This document shows positions 26,661 to 35,469 of a DNA stretch of 64,000 nucleotides, piece by piece (the first letter of the stretch is position 1; each line of letters opens with the position of its first letter). Source of the DNA: Pseudomonas sp. MUP55 (lineage in GTDB: Bacteria; Pseudomonadota; Gammaproteobacteria; Pseudomonadales; Pseudomonadaceae); contig NZ_CP138214.1 of NCBI RefSeq assembly GCF_034043515.1, positions 5,091,501 through 5,155,500 of the forward strand, read 5' to 3'. Made by a program: the position numbers and the translations under genes. The notes under the pieces are model-generated. The model made no database searches. It saw only the letters and a list, made by a program, of their open reading frames with translations, and was not told the DNA's origin.

Positions 26661-27074
26661 ATGAAAAAAATCCTGTTTGCCCTGTCTGCCCTTGCCCTGC
26701 TCGCGGCCTGCGACAAAACCCCGAAAGAAGCGCCCAAGCCGGCCCCCGCGTCCGTGCAGGCGACCCTGGTGCCGCAAACCCCGCCGACCGATAACTGGGT
26801 AGGCAAGTGGATTGGCGTCGAAGGCCTGAACCTGAGCATCGCCAAGGACGACAGCATCGGCCGCGGCCACTACCTGCTTACCATGCAGTACGGCCTTGAT
26901 GCCGACGCTTCCGGCACGTTCAAGGGCCAGGCCACCGATGACGGCATCGCCTTCACCCGCCCGGACGGCCCGCAAGTGCTGCGCGCCGGGGATGGTGCAG
27001 CCACTGGCTTGAAATGGCTGGCAGATAAGAAAGACTGCCTGATTGTTGCCGCCGGCGAAGGCTATTGCCGCTAA
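26661..27074 (+). CDS. Small lipoprotein, function unknown
   Basis: This 137-aa protein has a lipoprotein signal (MKKILFALSALALLAAC, lipobox LLAAC with Cys17) followed by a proline-rich linker. A compact domain then includes NWVGKWIGVEGLNLSI and GRGHYLLTMQYGLDADASGTFKGQ, a pattern suggesting a small beta-barrel. Two late cysteines (KDCL and YCR at the C terminus) may form a disulphide. There is no named family I can assign. It lies just upstream of ypfJ with a 56-base gap and may be co-transcribed. Confidence 0.8.
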   Translation: MKKILFALSALALLAACDKTPKEAPKPAPASVQATLVPQTPPTDNWVGKWIGVEGLNLSIAKDDSIGRGHYLLTMQYGLDADASGTFKGQATDDGIAFTRPDGPQVLRAGDGAATGLKWLADKKDCLIVAAGEGYCR

Positions 27075-27130
27075 TTGCGACCATACTTCACCCACATTTT
27101 TGCCGGACCGTTTATCAAGAGGAATGCCCC

Positions 27131-28018
27131 ATGCTATGGAAAAAAGGCCGACGCAGCGACAACGTGGTGGATGCCCGCGATGACAGCGGCGGCGGTGGTG
27201 GCGGTATGCGCTTCGGCGGTGGCAAGGGCCTGAGCCTGACCGCCATTGTGCTGATCGTCGGCATCGGCTGGCTTACCGGCCAGGACCCGATGCAGATCCT
27301 CGGCCAATTGACCGGCCAGATGGAGCAGGCACCGTCCGTCAGTACGCAATCGCGTCAGGCGCCTGCGGCCAACGACGAGCAGGCCGACTTCGTGCGCGCG
27401 GTGCTGGGCGATACCGAAGACACCTGGGGCCAGGTGTTCCAGGAGAACGGCCTGGCCTACAAAAACCCGAAACTGATCCTGTTCCGTGGCCGGGTGAACT
27501 CCGCCTGCGGTGGCGCCACCTCGGCCAGCGGCCCGTTCTATTGCCCGGCGGACCAGCAGGTGTATCTGGACCTGGATTTCTTCCGGGAAATGTCACAACG
27601 CTTCCAGGCCGCTGGCGACTTCGCCCAGGCGTATGTGATCGCCCACGAAGTCGGGCACCACGTACAAACCTTGCTCGGCATCTCGTCCAAGATCCAGGAC
27701 GCCCGCCAGCAGGGTCGCCAGATGCAAGGCGACGGCGGCCTGCTGGTGCGCCAGGAACTGCAAGCCGACTGCTTTGCCGGCGTCTGGGCCAACCGCGCGC
27801 AGAAACGCCTGAACTGGCTGGAGCCCGGCGATATCGAAGAAGCATTGAACGCCGCCAACGCCATTGGCGATGACCGCCTGCAGCAACAGGGCCAAGGGCG
27901 CGTCGTGCCGGACTCGTTTACCCACGGCACCTCGGCCCAGCGCGTGCGCTGGTTCAAGACCGGCTTCGCCCAGGGTCAGATCTCCCAGTGCGATACCTTT
28001 GCAGCCAAGAGCCTCTAA
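27131..28018 (+). CDS. ypfJ: Membrane-anchored neutral zinc metallopeptidase (YpfJ/KPN_02809 type)
   Basis: The 295-aa protein starts MLWKKGRRSDNVVDARD, has a glycine-rich stretch, one membrane helix (about residues 37-55, LSLTAIVLIVGIGWLTG), then the peptidase domain. The zinc-binding HExxH is in VIAHEVGHHVQT, and CGGATSASGPFYCPADQQVY is the family signature before it. AGAGGAA precedes the ATG at 27131. The next gene starts immediately after its stop. The physiological substrate is unknown. Confidence 0.9.
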   Translation: MLWKKGRRSDNVVDARDDSGGGGGGMRFGGGKGLSLTAIVLIVGIGWLTGQDPMQILGQLTGQMEQAPSVSTQSRQAPAANDEQADFVRAVLGDTEDTWGQVFQENGLAYKNPKLILFRGRVNSACGGATSASGPFYCPADQQVYLDLDFFREMSQRFQAAGDFAQAYVIAHEVGHHVQTLLGISSKIQDARQQGRQMQGDGGLLVRQELQADCFAGVWANRAQKRLNWLEPGDIEEALNAANAIGDDRLQQQGQGRVVPDSFTHGTSAQRVRWFKTGFAQGQISQCDTFAAKSL

Positions 28019-28993
28019 ATGAATAAACGAATGGGGTGGCTGCTGGCTTTGTTGGTGTCCTGCTCAGCGTTGGCTGGCGAACACGGTGTCAAAGTGGTCA
28101 GCCCTGATCGTTTTCACTTGGATGCGGGCGATCTCAGCCTGGGCTTGAGCCAGGATTGGCGCCAGCCGCTGCCACAGGTCACTCGCGCGCTGATCATCGT
28201 GCATGGCCGCTTGCGCAATGCGCAGACCTACCTGCAAAGCGGTATCGACGCCGCCGCCCGTGCCGAGGTGGGCGCTGATGTGCTGGTGATTGCACCGCAG
28301 TTTCTCAACCAGTCGGATATGAAGCCTAACCACCTGGATAACCAGGTGCTGCGCTGGAAAGGCAACGACTGGATGGCCGGCGAGCCGTCAATCGGTCCCG
28401 GCCAGGTCAGCTCTTTTGGCGCCCTCGACCAGATCATCAAGCACCTGGGCAACCGCACCCTGTTCCCGGCGCTCAAGGAAATCGCAGTCGCCGGGCACTC
28501 CGGTGGCGGGCAGGTGGTGCAGCGTTTCGCGGTCACCGGCCACGCGCACCCGATGCTGCAGACCGAGGGCATCCGCCTGCGCTATGTGGTGGCCAACCCA
28601 TCGTCCTACGCCTACTTCAGCCCACAACGCCCGGTGAAGTTCGAGACGGCCGGTTGCCCGGGCTTCAACGACTGGAAGTACGGCATGCAAGGCCTGCCGG
28701 ACTACGTCGAGGGCCAGGGCGCCGAGCAACTGGAGCAGGCCTATGTGTCGCGCGATGTCACTTACCTGCTGGGCCAGCAAGACACCAACCCCAACCATCC
28801 GGCGCTGGATAAAAGCTGCGAAGCCGAAACCCAGGGCGCCTACCGGCTGATCCGCGGGCACAACTATTTCAACTACCTCAAGCAGCGGCACCCGCAGTTG
28901 AGCCACAGGCTGGTGGAAGTACCGGGGGTGGGCCATGACGGCGACAAAATGTTCACCTCGCCCGAAGGCCAGAAAGTTCTGTTCGCGCAATAA
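28019..28993 (+). CDS. Secreted alpha/beta-hydrolase-like protein
   Basis: This 324-aa protein has a signal peptide (about residues 1-20, MGWLLALLVSCSALAGEHG). It carries the nucleophile-elbow motif AGHSGGGQVV at about residue 160, LIIVHGRLRNAQTY as the oxyanion-region strand, and a late histidine in EVPGVGHDGDKMF. It is probably periplasmic. Its ATG directly follows the ypfJ stop, so the two are very likely co-translated. Substrate is unknown. Confidence 0.85.
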   Translation: MNKRMGWLLALLVSCSALAGEHGVKVVSPDRFHLDAGDLSLGLSQDWRQPLPQVTRALIIVHGRLRNAQTYLQSGIDAAARAEVGADVLVIAPQFLNQSDMKPNHLDNQVLRWKGNDWMAGEPSIGPGQVSSFGALDQIIKHLGNRTLFPALKEIAVAGHSGGGQVVQRFAVTGHAHPMLQTEGIRLRYVVANPSSYAYFSPQRPVKFETAGCPGFNDWKYGMQGLPDYVEGQGAEQLEQAYVSRDVTYLLGQQDTNPNHPALDKSCEAETQGAYRLIRGHNYFNYLKQRHPQLSHRLVEVPGVGHDGDKMFTSPEGQKVLFAQ

Positions 28994-29011
28994 CTGCCGA
29001 AACCGGATAAA

Positions 29012-29103
29012 AATGTGGGAGGGGGCTTGCCCCCGATGGCGGTGTGTCATCCAGCACATATTTAGCTGACAGGCCGCTATCGGGGGCAAGCCCCCTCCCA
29101 CAG
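29012..29103. repeat. REP pair after the hydrolase gene
   Basis: AATGTGGGAGGGGGCTTGCC and an inverted partner ending AAGCCCCCTCCCACAG. Its 3' half (29050-29103) recurs base for base at 30860-30913 and belongs to a larger tandem unit. Confidence 0.9.
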
Positions 29104-29281
29104 TTGATCTTCATTGCTTGGGCTAGATCATCTGGCGCAATACCGTGCAATCCTCGGCATGCCAATTGATCGTTCCCACGCTCTGCGTGGGAATGCCCCT
29201 TGGGACGCTCCGCGTTCCGCCACCGCTGCCAGTTTCGGCAATTGCGCAAGCGTGACGCAGAGCGTCACGGGCTACATTCCC

Positions 29282-29293
29282 ACGCGGGAGCGT
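29282..29293. repeat. Left target-site duplication of the IS4 element
   Basis: ACGCGGGAGCGT directly before the IS end is repeated directly after it at 30585-30596. Twelve bases fits IS4-family duplications. Confidence 0.9.
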
Positions 29294-30584
29294 CACTAGT
29301 GTCCGGTAAAAACTGAAGGGGGAGCTTGCTCCCCCTTGCTGTGCTTGCTTCGTAAGCAATAATCAGGTTTTTCAGACTCGATTTTCGCCTATGTTCAGCA
29401 ATACTCGATTTGCACAAATGCTCCAGGCCCTTCCTCATCAGCTCTTCAAATCAGCGGTCAAACGTTGCGGAGCTGATCGTTACGCCAAACAATTCACGTC
29501 TTGGGATCTGCTCGTCACGTTGATTTTTGGTCAACTGACTCAAGCCAAAAGTTTGCGCACATTGGCGACCGCGTCGCAGTCGCTTGAGCCCCATAGTTAC
29601 CACCTCAACGCCAAAAACATGGTGCGTTCAACCCTCTGTGATGCGTTGAACAAGCGCAGCTCGGATCCGTTTCGATTAGCTTGCGAGCATTTGCTTCAAG
29701 GCGTTGGTCGCAAACAGCGCAAGTCCCTCGAGGCGATGATCACCTTGATCGATTCAACTTCGATCAGCCTTCGCGGACCTGGTTTTGACGAATGGACAAC
29801 CGCGACCAAAACCCGCATCACTCAAGGAATGAAAGTGCATGTAGCCATCGACCCTCGGCAAACAGCCCCCACTTACGTAAACCTCACCGCCGCTAACGTT
29901 AACGATCTGAGCGATGCCTTAACCATGCCGCTAGAAGCCGGTATGACGTACGTTTTCGACAAGGGTTACTGCGACTACAACTGGTGGCACCAGATTGATC
30001 GAATGGGCTCTTTTTTTCGTCACCCGGCTTAAAAAAAACGCCAATGTGAAGTGCGTAGAAAGTTTGAGGAAAGAGGATGCGCCGGAGTTCATTGAGGCGG
30101 ATGAGTCGGTGTTGTTCGGTAAAAAATACCTGAGTAATCGACGTCCCAATCACTATCAGAATCAGGCTGTACGGCGGATCCAGGTTCGGCGAGACGACCA
30201 CGAAACGCCGCTGGTGCTGGTCACGAACGACTTCTCTCGCTCAGCTGAGGAGATCGCCGATCTGTACAAACAACGTTGGCAGGTCGAGTTATTTTTCAAG
30301 TGGATCAAGCAAAACCTCAAGCTCAAGCGATATTTTGGCTTCTCCGAAAATGCCGTTCGCCTGCAGATCTACAGTGCCTTGATTACCTACCTTTTGCTGC
30401 ACCTTTATCAGCGCCGTTCAGGTACCTCCGGATCTCTTTCAGACTTTGCCATTCGGCTGACTCACAGCTTGTTTGAACGCCCATGGAGCATCGAACAGCT
30501 GGAATGCCGAAGGCAAAAGCGAACAGAGCTGAAGACTGCCCAAGGCAGCCTTCAGCTTTTTGAAGGTTTTACCGGACACTAGTG
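29294..30584 (+). mobile_element. IS4-family insertion sequence, 1291 bp, complete ends
   Basis: Perfect 18-bp terminal inverted repeats (CACTAGTGTCCGGTAAAA) bound the element, with 12-bp direct target duplications outside. One transposase gene fills it but is split by a frameshift. It interrupts a 139-base inverted-repeat element whose uninterrupted copy is at 30721-30859, which shows the pre-insertion state. Confidence 0.93.
29391..30582 (+). pseudogene. IS4-family DDE transposase, split by a +1 shift in a T7 run
   Basis: The first part (29391-30032) carries catalytic aspartates in LIDSTSISL and YVFDKGYCDY. The second frame (to 30582) carries the YREK motif in YKQRWQVELFFKWIKQ with the catalytic glutamate. 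The break is at the seven T residues 30011-30017: with six T the frame would read continuously through GSFFVTRLKKNANVKC. The first frame instead ends after FFRHPA. Either it is an inactivating one-base insertion, or product is made by ribosomal or transcriptional slippage on the homopolymer. Confidence 0.85.
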
Positions 30585-30596
30585 ACGCGGGAGCGT
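30585..30596. repeat. Right target-site duplication of the IS4 element
   Basis: ACGCGGGAGCGT, an exact copy of 29282-29293, immediately after the right terminal repeat. Confidence 0.9.
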
Positions 30597-30720
30597 GGGA
30601 ATGATCGTCTATCCTTTAACTGACAGGCCGCCATCGGGGGCAAGCCCCCTCCCACAGTTGATCTCTATTGGCTGGACTGGATCATCTGGCGCAATACCGT
30701 GCAATCCTCGGCATGCCAAT

Positions 30721-30859
30721 TGATCGTTCCCACGCTCTGCGTGGGAATGCCTCTTGGGACGCTCCGCGTTCCGCCACCGCTGCCAGTTTCGGCAATTGCG
30801 CAAGGGTGACGCAGAGCGTCACGGGCTACATTCCCACGCGGGAGCGTGGGAATGATCGT
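30721..30859. repeat. 139-base inverted-repeat element with GATCGTTCCCACGC ends
   Basis: It begins GATCGTTCCCACGCTCTGCG and ends CGGGAGCGTGGGAATGATCG, with further internal dyads (GACGCAGAGCGTC). An interrupted copy of the same length is at 29167-30608 and a shorter relative is at 37857-37969. It is a non-coding, palindromic dispersed repeat. Confidence 0.85.
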
Positions 30860-30932
30860 TCCAGCACATATTTAGCTGACAGGCCGCTATCGGGGGCAAG
30901 CCCCCTCCCACAGTTGATCTTCATTGCTTGGG

Positions 30933-31520
30933 CTAGATCATCCGGCGCAGTGCCGTGCAATCCTCGGCATGCCAATCCGCCAATTCCGGCCACGGGTTCT
31001 CCGGCAGGTTAACCAACACCGTCCGCGCACCGGCTGCCCGGCCGCAGTCCAGGTCGAAGCGATAGTCCCCGACCATCACCATCTCCCTCGGATCCACTTC
31101 CCAGGCCGCCGCCAGTTTCAACAGGCCACCCGGATCCGGCTTGGGCGGCGCGTCCTCACGGCCCAGCACATCCTCGGGCGCAAAACAGTCCGCCAGGCCA
31201 ATCGCCTGCAGCGTGACATGCGCCAGCTCCTGCGCATTGCGCGTCAGAATCCCCAGGCGGTAACCGCGCCCGGCCAGCTCACGCACTAGCTCCACCGCGC
31301 CCTCGGCGGCGACCGAGCCCAGTGCCAGTTCGCGCTCGTGCTCCAGCAGCCAGGCATGCTTGGCCGCCGCGATGTCCGTCGGCAACCCGGCCAGGTGAGT
31401 GAGAATGTCGTCCTCCGGCGCGATCTCCAACGCCACGCGGATGGCTGCAAAATCATGCACCGCCACCGTGAGGGTGCCGTCCATGTCGAACACCCAATGC
31501 CGGACCTCGGCCAGGCTCAT
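30933..31520 (-). CDS. HAD-superfamily phosphatase (phosphoglycolate-phosphatase-like)
   Basis: This 195-aa HAD hydrolase has motif I VFDMDGTLT (nucleophile Asp at about residue 11), motif II GILTRNAQE, motif III lysine in PPKPDPGGLL and motif IV VMVGDYRFDLDCGRAAG. It is slightly short for a Gph-type phosphatase, with a small cap. Its start overlaps the tesB stop by four bases. Its last 44 bases (DWHAEDCTALRRMI) plus 19 bases of 3' flank are duplicated twice just downstream. Confidence 0.9.
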   Translation of the reverse strand: MSLAEVRHWVFDMDGTLTVAVHDFAAIRVALEIAPEDDILTHLAGLPTDIAAAKHAWLLEHERELALGSVAAEGAVELVRELAGRGYRLGILTRNAQELAHVTLQAIGLADCFAPEDVLGREDAPPKPDPGGLLKLAAAWEVDPREMVMVGDYRFDLDCGRAAGARTVLVNLPENPWPELADWHAEDCTALRRMI

Positions 31521-32386
31521 GCCCAGTCCTTGCGATGGCGAATCAAGCCTTCCTGAGTCACCGACGCCACCAGTTGCCCGGCGCGGTTGTACACACTGCC
31601 CCGGGAGAAACCTCTAGAATTGCCGGCCCATGGGCTGTCCATGGCGTAGAGCAACCAGTCGTCGGCGCGCAGGTCGGCGTGGAACCACAGCGCGTGGTCG
31701 AGGCTGGCGACCTGCATATCTTTTTGCCACACCGTCTTGCCATGGGGCAGCAGCGAGGTGGTCAACAGGCCGAAGTCCGAGGCGTACGCCAGCAGGTATT
31801 TATGCAACGCCGGTGTGTCGGCCAGGGCGCCGTCGGCACGAAACCACACGTACTTGACCGGGTCGGAAGGCTGCGGGTTGAACGGGTCCTTTTCGGTCAC
31901 CGGGCGTACTTCGATGGGCTTGGGGCACAGCAGCTTGTCGCGCATGTGCTCGGGGATCAGGTGCGCGCGCTGCTGAGTCAGCTCCAGCTCCGACGGCAGG
32001 TTCTCCGGGCCGACCACCACGGGCATGGTGGTCTGGTGCTCGAAGCCTTCTTCGTCGTACTGAAACGAGGTGGTGCACGTGAAAATCGGGTGGCCCTTCT
32101 GGATCGCCGTGACGCGGCGCGTGCTGAAACTGCCGCCGTCGCGCACACGGTCCACCGAATACACCACCGGCAAGGCTGCGTCGCCCGGGCGCAGGAAATA
32201 ACCGTGCAGGGAATGTACGTGGCGCGCTTCTTCGACAGTCTGGCTGGCCGCCGACAGCGACTGGCCCAGCACCTGACCACCGAACAGTTGGCGAAAACCC
32301 AGGTCCTGGCTGCGGCCGCGAAAGAGGTTTTCCTCGATCGGCTCCAAGGTCAGCAAGTCCACCAGATCTTCCAATACTTGGCTCAT
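31517..32386 (-). CDS. tesB: Acyl-CoA thioesterase II
   Basis: The 289-aa double-hotdog thioesterase hydrolyses acyl-CoA to free acid and CoA. The N terminus MSQVLEDLVDLLTLEPIEEN is typical; RQLFGGQVLGQSL, HSLHGYFLRPGD and a C-terminal hotdog ending LDHALWFHADLRADDWLLY with the conserved Asp follow. The start at 32386 gives the normal length; an upstream in-frame start adds an unrelated 21 residues. It is followed by the HAD gene with a four-base overlap. Confidence 0.94.
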   Translation of the reverse strand: MSQVLEDLVDLLTLEPIEENLFRGRSQDLGFRQLFGGQVLGQSLSAASQTVEEARHVHSLHGYFLRPGDAALPVVYSVDRVRDGGSFSTRRVTAIQKGHPIFTCTTSFQYDEEGFEHQTTMPVVVGPENLPSELELTQQRAHLIPEHMRDKLLCPKPIEVRPVTEKDPFNPQPSDPVKYVWFRADGALADTPALHKYLLAYASDFGLLTTSLLPHGKTVWQKDMQVASLDHALWFHADLRADDWLLYAMDSPWAGNSRGFSRGSVYNRAGQLVASVTQEGLIRHRKDWA

Positions 32387-32424
32387 AGAGCAACTCCTAA
32401 AATCGATAGGGCATTCCGGGCTGC

Positions 32425-32994
32425 TTATCCATGCAGCGTGTCCAACCATTGGGCGCGGGTGATGCGGTACAAAACATGCTGGCGCAGCGGGTCGTCGGCT
32501 GCGACTTGGGGGTGTTCAAAATCTGCCTGCGGATCGTAATGCATACCGATGGCCTGCATGACTTTTTGTGAAGGCAGATTGGCTTGGGTGGTGAAGGCGA
32601 CGATTTCATCCAGGCTCAGGCGATCAAAACCACAGCGCAATGCGGTCCAGGCCGCCTCGCTGGCATAACCCAGTCCCCAATGCTCGCGGGCCAGGCGCCA
32701 GCCGATTTCCACCGCCGGGGTGAAACGCGCTTCAAAACCCACGTTCTGAAGCCCGGTGAGGCCGATGAATTCGCCAGTGTCCTTGCGTTGCAAAGCCCAA
32801 AAGCCAAAACCATACTCGGCGAAATGGCCGCGGATCCGGCCAATCAGTGCGGCGCTTTCCAGGTGGCTCAACCTGGCCGGGAAATAACGCATCACCTGCG
32901 GGTCGGCGCACATCTGCGCAAATGCCTGCAGATCGCTGTCGCGCCATTGGCGCATGATCAGCCGTGCACTTTCCAACTCCAGTATCGGCTCCAT
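32425..32994 (-). CDS. GNAT-family N-acetyltransferase (RimJ/RimL-like)
   Basis: The 189-aa acetyltransferase opens LELESARLIMRQWRDSDLQA, typical of the RimJ/RimL-like group. It contains the acetyl-CoA-binding region IGWRLAREHWGLGYASEAA at about residue 97, and the NLPSQKVMQAIGM segment shared by these enzymes. The acceptor is unknown. It lies 38 bases before tesB on the same strand and may be in the same operon. Confidence 0.9.
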   Translation of the reverse strand: MEPILELESARLIMRQWRDSDLQAFAQMCADPQVMRYFPARLSHLESAALIGRIRGHFAEYGFGFWALQRKDTGEFIGLTGLQNVGFEARFTPAVEIGWRLAREHWGLGYASEAAWTALRCGFDRLSLDEIVAFTTQANLPSQKVMQAIGMHYDPQADFEHPQVAADDPLRQHVLYRITRAQWLDTLHG

Positions 32995-33069
32995 GGTCCC
33001 CCTCCCTTGCGATGTGCGTGAGTGTACAGCGCTGGTAAGATCCGACGCAGATTCCTGTCAGAAAATCCC

Positions 33070-33990
33070 ATGCCCTTGCCATTGATCTACCACGATGACT
33101 ACAGCCCCGAGTTCCCGGCGGACCACCGATTCCCCATGGACAAGTTTCGCCTGCTGCGCGACCACCTGGTGGACAGCGGCCTGACCGAGGACCGCCACTT
33201 GCTGCGCCCGCAGCTGTGCCCGGCAGAGATTCTGGGCCTGGCCCATGAACCTGGGTATATCGAACGCTACATGAGCGGCGAGTTGTCTCGCGAAGACCAA
33301 CGGCGCCTCGGCCTGCCGTGGAGCGAAGCCCTGGCGCGACGCACCGTGCGTGCGGTGGGTGGCTCGATCCTGGCGGCGGAGCAGGCGCTGGAGCATGGCC
33401 TGGCCTGCCACCTCGCCGGTGGCACCCATCACGCCCACTATGATTACCCGGCGGGCTTTTGCATCTTCAATGACCTGGCGGTGATCAGCCATTACCTGCT
33501 GGCCAGCGGCCGGGTCAACCGTGTGTTGATCTTCGACTGTGACGTGCACCAGGGCGACGGCACCGCGCGCATCCTGCATGACACGCCGGATGCCATCACT
33601 GTCTCGCTGCACTGCGAAAAAAACTTCCCGGCGCGCAAGGCCCAGAGCGACTGGGACATCGGGTTGCCGATGGGCATGGGCGATGCCGACTACCTCAAGG
33701 TGGTCGATGATGCGCTCAATTACCTGCTGCCGCTGTACCAGCCGGACCTGGTGCTATACGACGCGGGCGTAGACGTACACAAGGACGACGCACTCGGCTA
33801 CCTCAAGCTCACCGATGCCGGCGTCGCCGCCCGCGATGAAAGCGTGATGCGTCACTGCCTGGGCCGCGACATTGCGGTGATGGGCGTGATCGGCGGCGGC
33901 TACAGCAAGGACCGCCCTGCCCTGGCTCGCCGCCACGGCATCCTGCACCACAGCGCGCAGCGTGTGTGGACGTCATCCGGCTGTCACTGA
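33070..33990 (+). CDS. Histone-deacetylase-family (acetoin utilisation type) amidohydrolase
   Basis: This is a 306-aa zinc-dependent deacetylase fold. Active-site features are the double histidine GGTHHAHYDYPAGFC at about residue 118, zinc ligands FDCDVHQGDGTA (Asp, His) at about 157, and the last ligand and tyrosine region YDAGVDVHKDDALGYLKLT. The start MPLPLIYHDDYSPEFP is the family form. The natural substrate (acetylated polyamine, protein or other) cannot be told. It is divergent from the acetyltransferase. Confidence 0.9.
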   Translation: MPLPLIYHDDYSPEFPADHRFPMDKFRLLRDHLVDSGLTEDRHLLRPQLCPAEILGLAHEPGYIERYMSGELSREDQRRLGLPWSEALARRTVRAVGGSILAAEQALEHGLACHLAGGTHHAHYDYPAGFCIFNDLAVISHYLLASGRVNRVLIFDCDVHQGDGTARILHDTPDAITVSLHCEKNFPARKAQSDWDIGLPMGMGDADYLKVVDDALNYLLPLYQPDLVLYDAGVDVHKDDALGYLKLTDAGVAARDESVMRHCLGRDIAVMGVIGGGYSKDRPALARRHGILHHSAQRVWTSSGCH

Positions 33991-34026
33991 AGTGTGAGCG
34001 TTACCCACAATGCCTGTGGAACCACC

Positions 34027-34035
34027 TGTGGATAA
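34027..34035 (-). promoter_or_regulatory. Single DnaA-box-like sequence
   Basis: TGTGGATAA is the complement of the DnaA box TTATCCACA. A second half-match, CCTGTGGAA, is 17 bases away. It lies in the 172-base gap before the BaiN-like gene. One box alone is weak evidence for function. Confidence 0.3.
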
Positions 34036-34162
34036 CTTGAGCGTAACGGTCTGAAAGCGGTTAGCCCTGTGGCTTGCAGGAAACTGTACATTTATTGATC
34101 AGGCAGCGCCGCCATCGTCGGGTAGAATACTCGCCCCTATTCATAGCGCCGCAGCCCTGCCC

Positions 34163-35407
34163 ATGCCTCAGACTTCTCCTCACCGTGTCGCCATCGTCGG
34201 CGGCGGCCCTGCCGGACTGATGGCCGCTGAAATCCTGAGCCAGGCGGGCGTGCCGGTGGACCTGTACGACGGCATGCCCTCAGTGGGGCGCAAGTTCCTG
34301 CTGGCTGGCGTCGGCGGCATGAACATCACCCACTCCGAAGCCTACCCGGCGTTCCTCTCGCGCTATGCCGAACGAGCACCGCAGCTGGCGCCGTTGCTGC
34401 GCAGCTTCGGCGCCGACGCGTTGCGCGAGTGGATTCACGGCCTGGGCATTCAAACCTTTGTCGGCACCTCCGGGCGCGTATTTCCTACCGACATGAAAGC
34501 CGCGCCGCTGCTGCGCGCCTGGCTCAAGCGCCTGCGTGAGCAAGGCGTGGTTATCCACACCCGGCATCGTTGGGTGGGGTGGAATGCCGAAGGCGATTTA
34601 CTTATCCACAGCCCGGAGGGCGAGCAAACCGTGCACAGCGATGCGGTGCTGCTGGCCTTGGGCGGTGGCAGCTGGTCGCGTCTGGGCTCCGACGGTGCCT
34701 GGCTCAACCTGTTCGAAAGTCGCGGCCTGCCCTATGTGCGCCTGCAACCGAGCAATTGCGGTTTTGAGGTGTCCGCCTGGAGCGATTTGATGGTCAGCAA
34801 ATTCGCCGGGGCGCCGTTGAAAAACGTCGCCATCGGACTGGGGGACGACAAACCTCGCCTGGGGGAATGCGTGGTGACGGCCACCGGCATCGAAGGCAGC
34901 CTGGTCTATGCGCTGTCGGCGCCGATTCGCGAAACGATCAACCGTGACGGCGCCGCCACCGTGCACATCGATCTGCTGCCCAGCAAGCCGCTGGACAAGG
35001 TGCAGGCTGCCCTGGCCAAGCCACGTGGGTCGCGGTCGATGAGCAAGCATTTGCACAGTCAATTGAGCCTGGATGGGGTTAAGGCAGCGCTGTTGCGTGA
35101 GCTGGCCCCTGCTGAGCATTTCAATGACCCGGCGCAGCTGGCGGCGGATATCAAAGCGCTGCCGCTGAGATTGGTCAGGACTCGGCCATTGGATGAAGCC
35201 ATCAGCACCGCCGGCGGTGTGCCGTTCGAAGCGCTGGATGAGCGGTTGATGATCAAGCAAATGCCGGGCGTGTTTTGCGCTGGGGAGATGCTGGATTGGG
35301 AAGCGCCGACCGGCGGGTACCTGCTGACCGGGTGCTTTGCCAGTGGCAGGGCGGCTGGGCTTGGGATGCTGGAGTGGCTTAAAAGCAGTCGCAAGCTGCA
35401 AGCCTAG
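34163..35407 (+). CDS. BaiN/HI0933-like FAD-dependent oxidoreductase
   Basis: The 414-aa flavoprotein has an N-terminal dinucleotide fold VAIVGGGPAGLMAAEILSQ, then LLAGVGGMNITHSE. The conserved C-terminal FAD region is TAGGVPFEALDERLMIKQ with PGVFCAGEMLDWEAPTGGY. It matches the HI0933/BaiN group of NAD(P)/FAD-dependent enzymes whose reaction is mostly unknown. Upstream, a TGTGGATAA box lies at 34027. A strong convergent hairpin follows. Confidence 0.88.
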   Translation: MPQTSPHRVAIVGGGPAGLMAAEILSQAGVPVDLYDGMPSVGRKFLLAGVGGMNITHSEAYPAFLSRYAERAPQLAPLLRSFGADALREWIHGLGIQTFVGTSGRVFPTDMKAAPLLRAWLKRLREQGVVIHTRHRWVGWNAEGDLLIHSPEGEQTVHSDAVLLALGGGSWSRLGSDGAWLNLFESRGLPYVRLQPSNCGFEVSAWSDLMVSKFAGAPLKNVAIGLGDDKPRLGECVVTATGIEGSLVYALSAPIRETINRDGAATVHIDLLPSKPLDKVQAALAKPRGSRSMSKHLHSQLSLDGVKAALLRELAPAEHFNDPAQLAADIKALPLRLVRTRPLDEAISTAGGVPFEALDERLMIKQMPGVFCAGEMLDWEAPTGGYLLTGCFASGRAAGLGMLEWLKSSRKLQA

Positions 35408-35460
35408 AGCTGCAAGCAATAGCTACGTCGTGCCCACTTGCAGCTTTTGGCTTGCAGCTC
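35407..35460. terminator. Inverted repeat between convergent flavoprotein and rhlE genes
   Basis: GAGCTGCAAGC and GCTTGCAGCTC form a perfect 11-bp stem around about 32 bases, starting at the last base of the flavoprotein stop codon. It is probably a bidirectional transcript end. The GCTTGCAGCT word is also found at 47865-47915. Confidence 0.55.
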
Positions 35461-35469
35461 GTAGCTGCT

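Larger units (their letters stand above)
29050..30976. repeat. 256-bp tandem unit carrying copies of a HAD-gene 3' end (IS inserted in copy 1)
   Basis: The unit is a 54-base REP-containing linker, a 63-base copy of the end of the HAD phosphatase gene, and a 139-base inverted-repeat element. Copy 1: 29050-29103, 29104-29166, 29167-29293 continued at 30597-30608 after the IS. Copy 2: linker 30609-30657, 30658-30720, 30721-30859. Copy 3: linker 30860-30913, then 30914-30976, which is the real gene end. Copies 1 and 3 of the 63-mer differ at three positions. Confidence 0.85.

Noticed and set aside
29012..30976. CRISPR-like array
   Set aside because: Repeats are long, palindromic and few, with REP arms and gene-end copies instead of uniform spacers, and there are no cas genes.
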